The notes under the pieces were generated by a model. It did not search any database. It saw only the letters and a list, made by a program, of their open reading frames with translations, and was not told the DNA's origin. A stretch of DNA of 30,075 bases from an uncultured Veillonellaceae bacterium (GTDB lineage: Bacteria; Bacillota; Negativicutes; Veillonellales; Negativicoccaceae), in assembly GCA_947254705.1 (NCBI GenBank), contig CAMYCX010000007.1:1-30075 (forward strand), given 5' to 3'. Numbering within the stretch: position 1 is the stretch's first letter; each line of letters begins with the position of its first letter. The translations under genes were made by a program, and so were the position numbers. Of this stretch, positions 16,435-23,016 are shown one piece after another.

Positions 16435-17384
16435 ATACGATTATTGTAACGGGCGGAGCGGGATTTATCGGTTCGCATTTAACGGAAGCCTATTTGCGTG
16501 AGGGATGGCAAGTCGTTGTCGTGGACGATTTTTCCTGCGGTACAGAGAAAAATTTGGCGGCGGTATGGGATTCGCCCCGCTTACATGTCGAACGGGTGGA
16601 TATTCGTGACGGGTCATCGTTGCGTGCCGTATTTCAAAAGTATCGGCCGATCGCCGTGAATCATCATGCCGCGCAAAAGTCGGTGGCGGATTCCGTGGTG
16701 CATCCTTTGTTGGATCAGGATATTAACGGGAAAGGCTTTTTGCAGGTACTGACGGCGGCGATGGAGGTCGGTGTCAAACAGATTGTGTATGCGTCATCGG
16801 GCGGGGCGCTTTCCAAAATAATTGAAGGGGATGAATTGTCACGGGAAGATGATCCGCCGCAATTGATTTCTCCGTATGCCGTACATAAATTTGCCGGCGA
16901 GCAATATCTCTCCATGTATGCGCAAGAAGGCGGTTACCAATATACGGTATTACGCTATGCCAATGTGTACGGACCGCGGCAAGTTGCCGATGGAGAATGC
17001 GGTGTCGTGCCGATTTTCGTGGATAATATTTTGGCGGGTCGGCCCTCGACACTGATGACCTACCCCGACATGCCGCGCGGTTGTTCGCGCGACTACGTCT
17101 ACGTCGGCGATGTCGTCCGCGCGAACCTCATGGCGACGGCACACCCTCTCAATACCGTCGTGAATATCGGCTCGGGACGCGAGACCTATATCCTTGATAT
17201 TTACGAGATGCTGGTCGCGCTTTTTGATTCCGAGCAGCCGATTCACCGCGTGGGGCCGCGGCCCGGCGATATCCGCCGTTCGGTGCTCTGCGCCGACCGG
17301 GCGCAGCGTCTTCTCGGTTGGACACCGGAAGTCGATTGGCAGGAAGGACTGCAACGGTTGCAAGCGAGCATTCGCCGGCAATAA
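16431..17384 (+). CDS. NAD-dependent epimerase/dehydratase (UDP-glucose 4-epimerase-like)
   Basis: Short-chain dehydrogenase/reductase of the extended sugar-nucleotide family, 317 residues. ATG 16431 overlaps the deoC stop as ATGA, with AAAGG just upstream. The NAD-binding GGAGFIGSH motif is at 8-16 and the VDDFSCG adenosine-ribose motif at 31-37. The catalytic ASSGGAL...YAVHK series puts Tyr149 and Lys153 at the usual YxxxK spacing. RYANVYGPRQ near 175-184 and the SRDYVYVGDVV substrate region are typical of GalE and WbpP-like enzymes. The exact sugar substrate cannot be assigned; it probably serves surface polysaccharide. From about base 17040 to 17330 codon choice changes to TAC, GTC, CTC and CGC, unlike the TAT, GTG, TTG and CGT/CGG preference of the rest of the window. 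A strong terminator follows. Confidence 0.9.
   Translation: MNTIIVTGGAGFIGSHLTEAYLREGWQVVVVDDFSCGTEKNLAAVWDSPRLHVERVDIRDGSSLRAVFQKYRPIAVNHHAAQKSVADSVVHPLLDQDINGKGFLQVLTAAMEVGVKQIVYASSGGALSKIIEGDELSREDDPPQLISPYAVHKFAGEQYLSMYAQEGGYQYTVLRYANVYGPRQVADGECGVVPIFVDNILAGRPSTLMTYPDMPRGCSRDYVYVGDVVRANLMATAHPLNTVVNIGSGRETYILDIYEMLVALFDSEQPIHRVGPRPGDIRRSVLCADRAQRLLGWTPEVDWQEGLQRLQASIRRQ
17040..17330 (+). other. Intragenic tract of atypical codon usage (possible recombinant segment)
   Basis: Within the epimerase-like gene, codons for roughly residues 204-300 end largely in C, for example GAC TAC GTC TAC GTC GGC, CGC, CTC and ATC. The preceding 200 codons and neighbouring genes mostly use TAT, GTG/GTC, TTG and CGT/CGG. 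The reading frame and protein motifs run through unchanged. This is consistent with homologous replacement by a related allele. Boundaries were judged by eye. Confidence 0.5.
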
Positions 17385-17392
17385 ACCGAATC

Positions 17393-17427
17393 AAAAAACG
17401 CTTTGCCGTTCGGCGAAGCGTTTTTTT
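17393..17427. terminator. Strong intrinsic terminator after the epimerase-like gene
   Basis: AACGCTTTGCCG and CGGCGAAGCGTT pair over 12 bp (one G-T pair) around a 2-base loop, with seven T after the stem and six A before it. The A-tract means it could also act on the minus strand. It closes the long plus-strand envelope run. Its outer stem and the GATGG...AAAATCA that follows recur at 19360-19406. Confidence 0.9.
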
Positions 17428-17441
17428 GATGGGAAAAATCA
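17397..17441 (+). repeat. Dispersed terminator-associated repeat, copy 1
   Basis: AACGCTTTGC, then AAGCGTTTTTT, GATGG and GAAAAATCA, are shared in the same order with 19361-19406. Similarity extends beyond the stem into flanking bases, so the two hairpins look related by descent rather than by chance. Confidence 0.5.
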
Positions 17442-17501
17442 GGGGAAAGAAAAGAAATCCCCAATAATGTGTCAAAAAGGGTCGATATGACAGAAAGATA
17501 T

Positions 17502-17529
17502 TTGGCATAAAAATACAATGAGATATAAT
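17502..17529 (+). promoter_or_regulatory. Promoter of the trimeric autotransporter gene
   Basis: TTGGCA (17502-17507) and TATAAT (17524-17529) are separated by 16 bases, close to the housekeeping sigma consensus. Transcription would start near 17536, giving a 5' leader of about 97 bases. It lies downstream of a strong terminator, so the gene should be an independent unit. Confidence 0.75.
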
Positions 17530-17632
17530 AATAATTAAGCATACCTATATGAGTCAAATATTAGAAAACACGATCGGGTATGCCCGTTATTCGGGACGGT
17601 AATGGTTTGGAGCAGCATGGAGGAGGAACGGT

Positions 17633-19111
17633 ATGAATAAGAAAGCGGCAGTATTGGCGGCAGTGCTCGCATTGGCAGGAACAAGTGCCATGGCGGCGGA
17701 TCTTGACAAGGTGGATTTGGGCGGAGAGTATTGGTACGCCGGGCAGCAGCAAACGGCCACTCATGAACAGGTACTGCAGAATATCAAAGAATTGAACGAA
17801 ATGGTTGACAAAGACTACGGTTTGAAAAAGTCAGGCCTGGCGACGGGATTCAAGCAATTTAGAGAAAAATTCGATACAATCTATGCGATGGCCGGTGAAG
17901 TGCCGAAGTACGGAGGCAAATTACAACTGGCGTTGGTAGGAGCAATGACGAAAGGGCAGGACATGCTGGCCAAGCAATTCGGTATCGCTCCGGAACGTGT
18001 AAAAGCGGTCTATGAGGCGATTCGGGCGGATGAAGCGGGTACGGCGAAGCTGAATATGAGCGATTTCAGCAAAAACGAACAGGATCTCATCAAAGCGTCC
18101 ACTGCCGCGTACAAAGCGCGCCAGATGCAAACGCATCTGATGACGGCCTTGCCGAAAGCGGCGGACACTGTCAACAAAGCTATCGACCAAGTAAACAAAA
18201 ATACGAAAGCGCTGGAAGGTAAAGCCGATCAAGCGGAAGTAACGAACGCGTTGGCGGACAAAGCGGACAAGAAGGCCGTAGAAGATGAATTGGCGGCGAA
18301 AGCGAATGCGGCGGACGTAGACACCAAACTGGAAGCGAAAGCGAACGCAGCCGATGTCTATACGAAGACGGATGTAGACGGCAAGTTGGAAGTGAAAGCG
18401 GACAAAGCAGATGTAGACGCCAAGTTGGCGAAGAAAGCGGAAGCGGCGGACGTAGACACTAAGTTGGCGAAAAAAGCCGACGCGGACAACGTTTACACGA
18501 AAGCCGAAGTTGATAAAGAATTCATCAAGAAGGCTAATGCCAGCGATGTAGCGGAAAACGCGAAGAAGATTGAACAAGGCATCAAAGACATGGAACAAGC
18601 GAAGACCGACGTGGCAGCCAACAAGAAGGCGATTGCCGGCAATACGGAAGCCATCGCGGGCGTTGCGAAAGAACTCAAACAAGTGGATGCGCGTGTGACG
18701 GCGGTCGACCATCGTGTGGACAAAGTCGGTGCACTCAGCGGTGCGCTGGCGGGTCTGAAACCGATGCAGTACGATCCGTTGGCACCGACACAGTTCATGG
18801 GAGCGATTTCGACCTACGAAGGCGAGCAGGGCTATGCGCTCGGCGTGGTACATTACACGAAGGAAGACGTGATGCTCCACGGCGGTATCGCCTATGACGG
18901 CGACAGCGATATCATGGGCAATATCGGCGTGACGGTCAAGGTCGGTTCGTCGGCAGACAAGGCGGCTATCCCGGCACGGTATCAGGCCGGTCCGATCTCG
19001 TCGATTTATGTGATGCAGCAGGAAAACGAACAGATGCAGAAGGACAATGCGGCATTGCAGCAACGGGTGGCCGAGCTGGAACGCATGGTGCGTGAGCTCG
19101 CGGCACGATAA
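17633..19111 (+). CDS. YadA-like trimeric autotransporter with C-terminal coiled-coil extension
   Basis: Type Vc secreted surface protein of 492 residues. ATG 17633 follows GGAGGAGG. The signal peptide ends at AMAA (about 22). Residues about 25-190 are mainly helical and unlike any adhesin head I recognise. Residues 197-312 form a stalk of eight repeats, each starting KA(D/N/E), of lengths 13-13-13-19-13-13-19-13; the 19-residue units contain a VYTK-x-x-VD insert like those in phage tail fibres. After a neck-like coiled coil, the YadA anchor spans about 360-438, with GALSGALAGLKPMQYDP, YALGVVHYTKEDVMLHGGIAY and GVTVKVGS. Such proteins normally end there. This one has about 54 more residues, ending in a leucine/glutamine/glutamate coiled coil that should face the periplasm. 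It has its own promoter and a terminator. Confidence 0.9.
   Translation: MNKKAAVLAAVLALAGTSAMAADLDKVDLGGEYWYAGQQQTATHEQVLQNIKELNEMVDKDYGLKKSGLATGFKQFREKFDTIYAMAGEVPKYGGKLQLALVGAMTKGQDMLAKQFGIAPERVKAVYEAIRADEAGTAKLNMSDFSKNEQDLIKASTAAYKARQMQTHLMTALPKAADTVNKAIDQVNKNTKALEGKADQAEVTNALADKADKKAVEDELAAKANAADVDTKLEAKANAADVYTKTDVDGKLEVKADKADVDAKLAKKAEAADVDTKLAKKADADNVYTKAEVDKEFIKKANASDVAENAKKIEQGIKDMEQAKTDVAANKKAIAGNTEAIAGVAKELKQVDARVTAVDHRVDKVGALSGALAGLKPMQYDPLAPTQFMGAISTYEGEQGYALGVVHYTKEDVMLHGGIAYDGDSDIMGNIGVTVKVGSSADKAAIPARYQAGPISSIYVMQQENEQMQKDNAALQQRVAELERMVRELAAR
18221..18568 (+). repeat. Tandem 13/19-residue stalk repeats of the autotransporter
   Basis: Eight imperfect in-frame repeats of 39 or 57 bases encode residues 197-312. 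Each starts with Lys-Ala-(Asp/Asn/Glu), and most end in a Lys/Ala-rich helix. The fourth and seventh units are 19 residues and carry the extra YTK-x-x-VD segment. Codon-level similarity makes slippage or unequal exchange plausible. Confidence 0.85.
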
Positions 19112-19171
19112 GCAGGCATACGGACACGATAGACGTGTCGTGTCTTATGTACATAGCATTTCTCCTTTTAG

Positions 19172-19201
19172 AAACACGGTCCGGTGACGGGCCGTGTTTT
19201 T
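19172..19201 (+). terminator. Intrinsic terminator after the autotransporter gene
   Basis: AACACGGTCC and GGGCCGTGTT pair over 10 bp (one G-T pair) around a 6-base loop, followed by five T. It lies 61 bases after the stop codon on the same strand. Confidence 0.85.
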
Positions 19202-19358
19202 ATCGGGGACGCTTTCGCTTGTTTCGGCAGTGCGGATAATCGGTCGCTTCGCCGTCAGCGAGATGCCGGCCGGACTCTTTCGGTGCGGACGGATGAGGCC
19301 AACCGGCGGAAAGGGGAAGTAAGGACGAGCGGAGATTCGCTTGCAACCGACGGAAAAG

Positions 19359-19391
19359 CAAAACGCTTTGCGATGACGCAAAGCGTTTTTT
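19359..19391. terminator. Bidirectional intrinsic terminator, related to that at 17393
   Basis: AAAACGCTTTGCG and CGCAAAGCGTTTT form a 13-bp perfect stem with an ATGA loop, T-rich after and A-rich before. On the minus strand it could end ppx transcripts about 360 bases past the stop. Its sequence and the following GATGGCGAAAATCA resemble the hairpin after the epimerase gene. Confidence 0.8.
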
Positions 19392-19406
19392 GATGGCGAA
19401 AATCAA
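19361..19406 (+). repeat. Dispersed terminator-associated repeat, copy 2
   Basis: Shares the outer stem AACGCTTTGC, AAGCGTTTTTT and the following GATGG-(C)GAAAATCA with 17397-17441; only the loop and inner stem differ. Confidence 0.5.
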
Positions 19407-19748
19407 ACGTAAGCAACGGAAAGAGCAGGACATCGTGAAAGCGGTCGGTCCGCCTGCGGGACAAGGAGTGGCGGCGGAGCGGGACGTTCGGGGGAAAAGA
19501 GCGGCGGCGTGACGTCACGGAGAGGGCATGGATGGACTTTGCGGACGGCCAGCCGTGAGGCGGCGCGGTCGCAGTGAGGGCAGCAACGACCGCCGAGCGT
19601 ACGGTGCAACGACGGAGTGAACATGCGGCCGTGCGGATGGCGGGGAAAGCAATGCCCGCGGGCGGGCAGAAAAAAGACCGACGGCAACGGGTACAGTCGG
19701 TGTGCGGGGCGCGGCAGGTGTGTACTGCCGCAGGGGTGTGCCGCGGGG

Positions 19749-21308
19749 TCAGTGCCGGTCTTCGGCGAGCACGAGACGCAGGCGGTAAGAGCGTTCGAAC
19801 TGGTCGGCGTGCTTTTGCAGGGCCTGGCGGATGGTGTGCGGGTCGTCGGCCGCCGTCGATACCAGCGTGAGCTCGGCGCGGTTGTCGGTGCAGTGCAGCA
19901 TCAGGTCGCGGATGCGGCCTTCGTGGGTGTGGGCGAGACATTTGGCGATCGCCAGCAAAACGGAAAGACGTTTGATGAGTCGAAAGTCACCGGCTTGCAG
20001 TAATTCGCGGTAGCGGGTGAAGCGGGTGAGCTTGTTGCTGATGCCGTCTTGAAATCCGGCGATGACGGCACAAATGGTCTGTTCGCGATGGGAGAGCCCG
20101 TACAGGGGGGCATTGGCGATGATGTAGGCACTGTGGCGCGCGCTGCTGTAAAAGTTGATCATTTGTCCCGTGTCGTGCAGACGAGCGGCGGTTTCCAGCC
20201 ATGTGCGGGCGGGAGCGGGGAAACGGTAGCGCACGTTGAGCGCGTCGTAGAGGGCCATGGTCAGGCGGGTTACGTAGCGCATGTGGCGATCGCCCGATAA
20301 AGGAAGCGTGGCACGATAGGAGGAGATACTTTCATCTACCATATTGTCGGGGAACAGGACTCCGTCGCGGTAGTGCCGCGCGTAGTCTTCGTAAAAAAGT
20401 CCTTCGCGCAAACCGCAGCCGCTGATGATGAGTGCGGGAGCATCGACATAGCGCAGCAAGGTGTCGATGGCGACCGCACCGGCGCAGATGATGTCGGCAC
20501 GATCGGAGGACAGCCCCGAGATTTGGAAACGTTCTTCCAGTGTCGAGGCACAAAGTGTGTCGGTGAGTGTATGCACGATGTCGGGGGGCATGGTGTAGTG
20601 ATGCAGTTTGGGGATAGGATATTGGATCTGACGTTGATGAATTTTGGCGAGGTTACGCACGGTACCGCCGACTCCGATGACGGGGATGTGTGATTTGCGG
20701 ATGTCAACGGTTTCTTTCAGCGCATCGGTGACAGCCGCGACCAGACGCCGCCGTTCCCGTTCTCCGGTGATGCCGCTCGTACCGTATTGCTCGGTAAGGG
20801 TCAAGGCACCGATAGGCAAACTGACGGAGCGGATACGCCGGCGATGGCGGACAAGGGATACTTCCATACTGGCACCGCCGAGGTCAAATATGATGCAGTC
20901 GCGTTCGGGCAGGGTGTTGATCACACCCAGATATCCGAGTTCGGCTTCCCGTTCGCCGCTGATGACGGTGATATCAAGTCCCGCTTCGGCGGCGATACGG
21001 TCGCGAAATTCCTCGCCGTTCGTCGCCAGACGCATACTGGCGGTGGCGACTGCCAAAGTGCGAGTCACGTGCATGCGTTGCGAGATATGGACGAATTGGT
21101 GCAAGACGTCGAGGGTACGCGTCATCGCTGCCTCGTTGAGCGCTCCCGTTTCCGCCAGTCCTTGACTCATACGCACGGGGTTTTTGTCGTGGTAAATCTG
21201 GTGGAAGGCGGGGGGATCGCCGGGCAGTATTTCCATGATCGTCAGCCGCGCGGAGTTGGATCCCAGGTCAATCAGTGCAATACGTTTTCGTTCGGTTGTC
21301 TCTTTCAT
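19749..21308 (-). CDS. ppx: Ppx/GppA-family exopolyphosphatase with C-terminal HD-like domain
   Basis: Hydrolyses terminal phosphates of polyphosphate, or pppGpp; the two activities cannot be separated from sequence. The start at 21308 is chosen because CAGGAG lies upstream on the minus strand and the product begins directly before the catalytic core; upstream frames add unrelated sequence. Of 519 residues, the N-terminal actin-like (ASKHA) core has the phosphate-binding DLGSNSAR (14-21), the SGEREAELGYLG segment with the expected catalytic Glu (about 121), and DLGGASMEV (142-150). The C-terminal helical domain near 375-440 has an ARLHDTGQMI motif, typical of the HD-like part of long Ppx enzymes. 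It is transcribed away from a Ppx-like gene and ppk1, so synthesis and breakdown of polyphosphate are encoded back to back. Confidence 0.93.
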   Translation of the reverse strand: MKETTERKRIALIDLGSNSARLTIMEILPGDPPAFHQIYHDKNPVRMSQGLAETGALNEAAMTRTLDVLHQFVHISQRMHVTRTLAVATASMRLATNGEEFRDRIAAEAGLDITVISGEREAELGYLGVINTLPERDCIIFDLGGASMEVSLVRHRRRIRSVSLPIGALTLTEQYGTSGITGERERRRLVAAVTDALKETVDIRKSHIPVIGVGGTVRNLAKIHQRQIQYPIPKLHHYTMPPDIVHTLTDTLCASTLEERFQISGLSSDRADIICAGAVAIDTLLRYVDAPALIISGCGLREGLFYEDYARHYRDGVLFPDNMVDESISSYRATLPLSGDRHMRYVTRLTMALYDALNVRYRFPAPARTWLETAARLHDTGQMINFYSSARHSAYIIANAPLYGLSHREQTICAVIAGFQDGISNKLTRFTRYRELLQAGDFRLIKRLSVLLAIAKCLAHTHEGRIRDLMLHCTDNRAELTLVSTAADDPHTIRQALQKHADQFERSYRLRLVLAEDRH

Positions 21309-21332
21309 ATGCTCACTCCTGTTCTTACTTGT

Positions 21333-21362
21333 ATTGTACAAAAATCCGCGCAATTTGTGCAA
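21333..21362 (-). promoter_or_regulatory. Possible ppx promoter (minus strand)
   Basis: On the minus strand TTGCAC (complement of 21357-21362) and TACAAT (complement of 21333-21338) are 18 bases apart. The -10 is good and the -35 is poor. It lies 25 bases upstream of the ppx start, within the 145-base divergent region. Confidence 0.5.
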
Positions 21363-21421
21363 CGAAAGTAAAAAATCGGTCGGCAAACGGTTTATGCGGG
21401 CAGTCGGCGCTAAATATGTAT

Positions 21422-21427
21422 TATAAT
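21422..21427 (+). promoter_or_regulatory. Candidate -10 element for the Ppx-like/ppk1 operon
   Basis: A perfect TATAAT lies 26 bases upstream of the start codon. No good -35 is visible 16-18 bases before it, so an activator or an alternative sigma factor might be needed. AAAGGAG at about 21442 is the ribosome-binding site. Confidence 0.5.
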
Positions 21428-21453
21428 AAACAGAGAAGACAGAAAGGAGCGCT

Positions 21454-23016
21454 ATGAATACTAAACGCGGACGCCTCTACGGTGTCATTCATATCGGATC
21501 GGTGGCGTTGTCTCTGTGCATTGCGGAATATGTCGACAGTCGGCAGGTGACGGTGGTGCAGGAGGCGCGACGAGCGGCGGATTTCGGTGAGGAAGTGTTT
21601 GCGACGGGGGCGCTGTCATTTACCTCGATTCAGCGAATGTGTCGGTATTTGAACGGATTTCGTCGAATTTTGGCGGACTATCAAGTGACGGAAGTGGTCG
21701 TGTATGCGACGGCGGTGCTGCGTGAGGCGGACAATCGTCGGATGATACTCGATCTTATTCGGGTGCATACGGATCTTGACGTGCAGATTGTGGATATGCC
21801 GCAGGAAATTTATTTTAAACATTTTGCGTTACATCATCGGTTGACGCATCCGTACGGAGACGGATATCAGCCGATTGAAGGCGGGATGCTTTTTGTCGAT
21901 ATTACGTCCAGTTCCGTCGGATTTACCGTCTGGGAAGATGACCGTTTGACGTACCAACAAAACGTTCATATCGGAACGCTGCGACTGCTCGAACGGTTTG
22001 ATCGTCGGCAGCGGGATACGCAATCGTATCCGCAGGCGGTCAGTGAGTATTTGCGGCATATGTTGGCACCGATTTGGCCGATGCTGGCACGTTACGATAT
22101 TCGTAATGTCGTGTTGTCGGGGCGAGAATCACGGATTGTCGCACAGTTGATGGGCGTACGCAGTAATCATGATATGATGATTCTTTCGCCGGAGAATTTT
22201 GTACGGGTATTTGCCGAAGTGGGCGATCGGACGGCGACCGAGCTGATGCATTATGACGACATGACGGAAACGCAGGCGGACGCGCTTCTCCCTACGTTGC
22301 ACCTGTATGGGGAAGTGTTGGCACATGTTCCCGCACAGCGCTTGGTGATGATGGGGCTTACCTTTTTGTACGGGGCGGTGTTCTATTACGGCGCCGCGGT
22401 AACGGAGGCGCCCGAGCTGGAAGCCTTGCGCGATCAGCACTTGGAGTTGGCACGCTCGATTGCCTTGCGCTATGGCGGTCATTTGGCACATTTAAATGCC
22501 GTCGAAAGCTACACGATACTGTTGATGAATGCGCTGCATACGATTCACGGCATGACCGCCCGCGATCTGTATCTTGTGCGGATGGCGGCACTGTTACATA
22601 CGGTCGGCAAGTACGTCAATCTGCGGCGCAATAATGAGCATACTTACCATATCATCATGGGAACGGATATCTTCGGGCTGAGTGATTTGGAAAAGGAAAT
22701 GGTCGCGACGATTGCATACTACAACTATAAGGGGACGCCGAGTGATGAAGATGAAGTGTTCCGCCGCTTGCCTGAAACGGTGAAAATGACGGTGATTAAG
22801 CTTGCGGCATTGCTGCGGATGGCCATTGCGCTCGATCAGGGTGAAACACAGAAATTGAATCGTTTGGAGGCGGAATTGGCACGGGGCGAATTGGTGATTC
22901 ACTATACGACGCATCGGGATGCGGCATTGGAACGGTGGACCTGTGAAGAAGAAAACGGGTTTTTCGCGGATGTATTCGGTGTCAATGTACGATTGGAAAG
23001 GAGAGGAACGATATGA
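21454..23016 (+). CDS. Ppx/GppA-like protein with degenerate catalytic motifs
   Basis: Member of the Ppx/GppA ASKHA-fold family (520 residues) that probably lacks normal exopolyphosphatase activity. AAAGGAG precedes ATG 21454. The usual DLGSNSxR loop is replaced by HIGSVALS (13-20). The second phosphate loop DLGG(A/G)S is VDITSSS (148-154), where the Asp remains but the Gly-Gly is lost and the following Glu is Gly. In the C-terminal domain the HD pair becomes AALLHTVGKYVN, with Thr for the metal-binding Asp. Overall length and order match the canonical Ppx encoded divergently. It overlaps ppk1 by four bases (ATGA), suggesting coupled translation and perhaps a regulatory or scaffold role for Ppk. 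It could still act on another substrate. Confidence 0.85.
   Translation: MNTKRGRLYGVIHIGSVALSLCIAEYVDSRQVTVVQEARRAADFGEEVFATGALSFTSIQRMCRYLNGFRRILADYQVTEVVVYATAVLREADNRRMILDLIRVHTDLDVQIVDMPQEIYFKHFALHHRLTHPYGDGYQPIEGGMLFVDITSSSVGFTVWEDDRLTYQQNVHIGTLRLLERFDRRQRDTQSYPQAVSEYLRHMLAPIWPMLARYDIRNVVLSGRESRIVAQLMGVRSNHDMMILSPENFVRVFAEVGDRTATELMHYDDMTETQADALLPTLHLYGEVLAHVPAQRLVMMGLTFLYGAVFYYGAAVTEAPELEALRDQHLELARSIALRYGGHLAHLNAVESYTILLMNALHTIHGMTARDLYLVRMAALLHTVGKYVNLRRNNEHTYHIIMGTDIFGLSDLEKEMVATIAYYNYKGTPSDEDEVFRRLPETVKMTVIKLAALLRMAIALDQGETQKLNRLEAELARGELVIHYTTHRDAALERWTCEEENGFFADVFGVNVRLERRGTI

Larger units (their letters stand above)
19202..19748. other. GC- and purine-rich intergenic stretch with no convincing gene
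   Basis: About 550 bp between the autotransporter terminator and the 3' end of ppx. Short open frames exist on both strands, but none has a good ribosome-binding site, a recognisable motif or normal codon use. It contains a bidirectional hairpin at 19359-19391. The part from about 19400 to 19748 is strikingly rich in G on the plus strand. It may be a decayed gene or an unusually long ppx 3' untranslated region. Confidence 0.5.

Noticed and set aside
18221..18568. A CRISPR array, because of regular short repeats
   Set aside because: The repeats are in frame, directly adjacent without spacers and encode a coiled stalk within a complete gene.
19393..19512. A 39-residue Lys/Arg-rich open frame starting MAKIKRKQRKEQ just after the hairpin at 19359
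   Set aside because: Its start codon lies directly after the terminator T-tract with no ribosome-binding site, and the second half is low-complexity Ala/Arg/Gly.
19403..19687. A 94-codon Cys/His/Pro-rich minus-strand open frame in the gap after ppx
   Set aside because: No ribosome-binding site or known motif, and composition is as expected from random GC-rich sequence.
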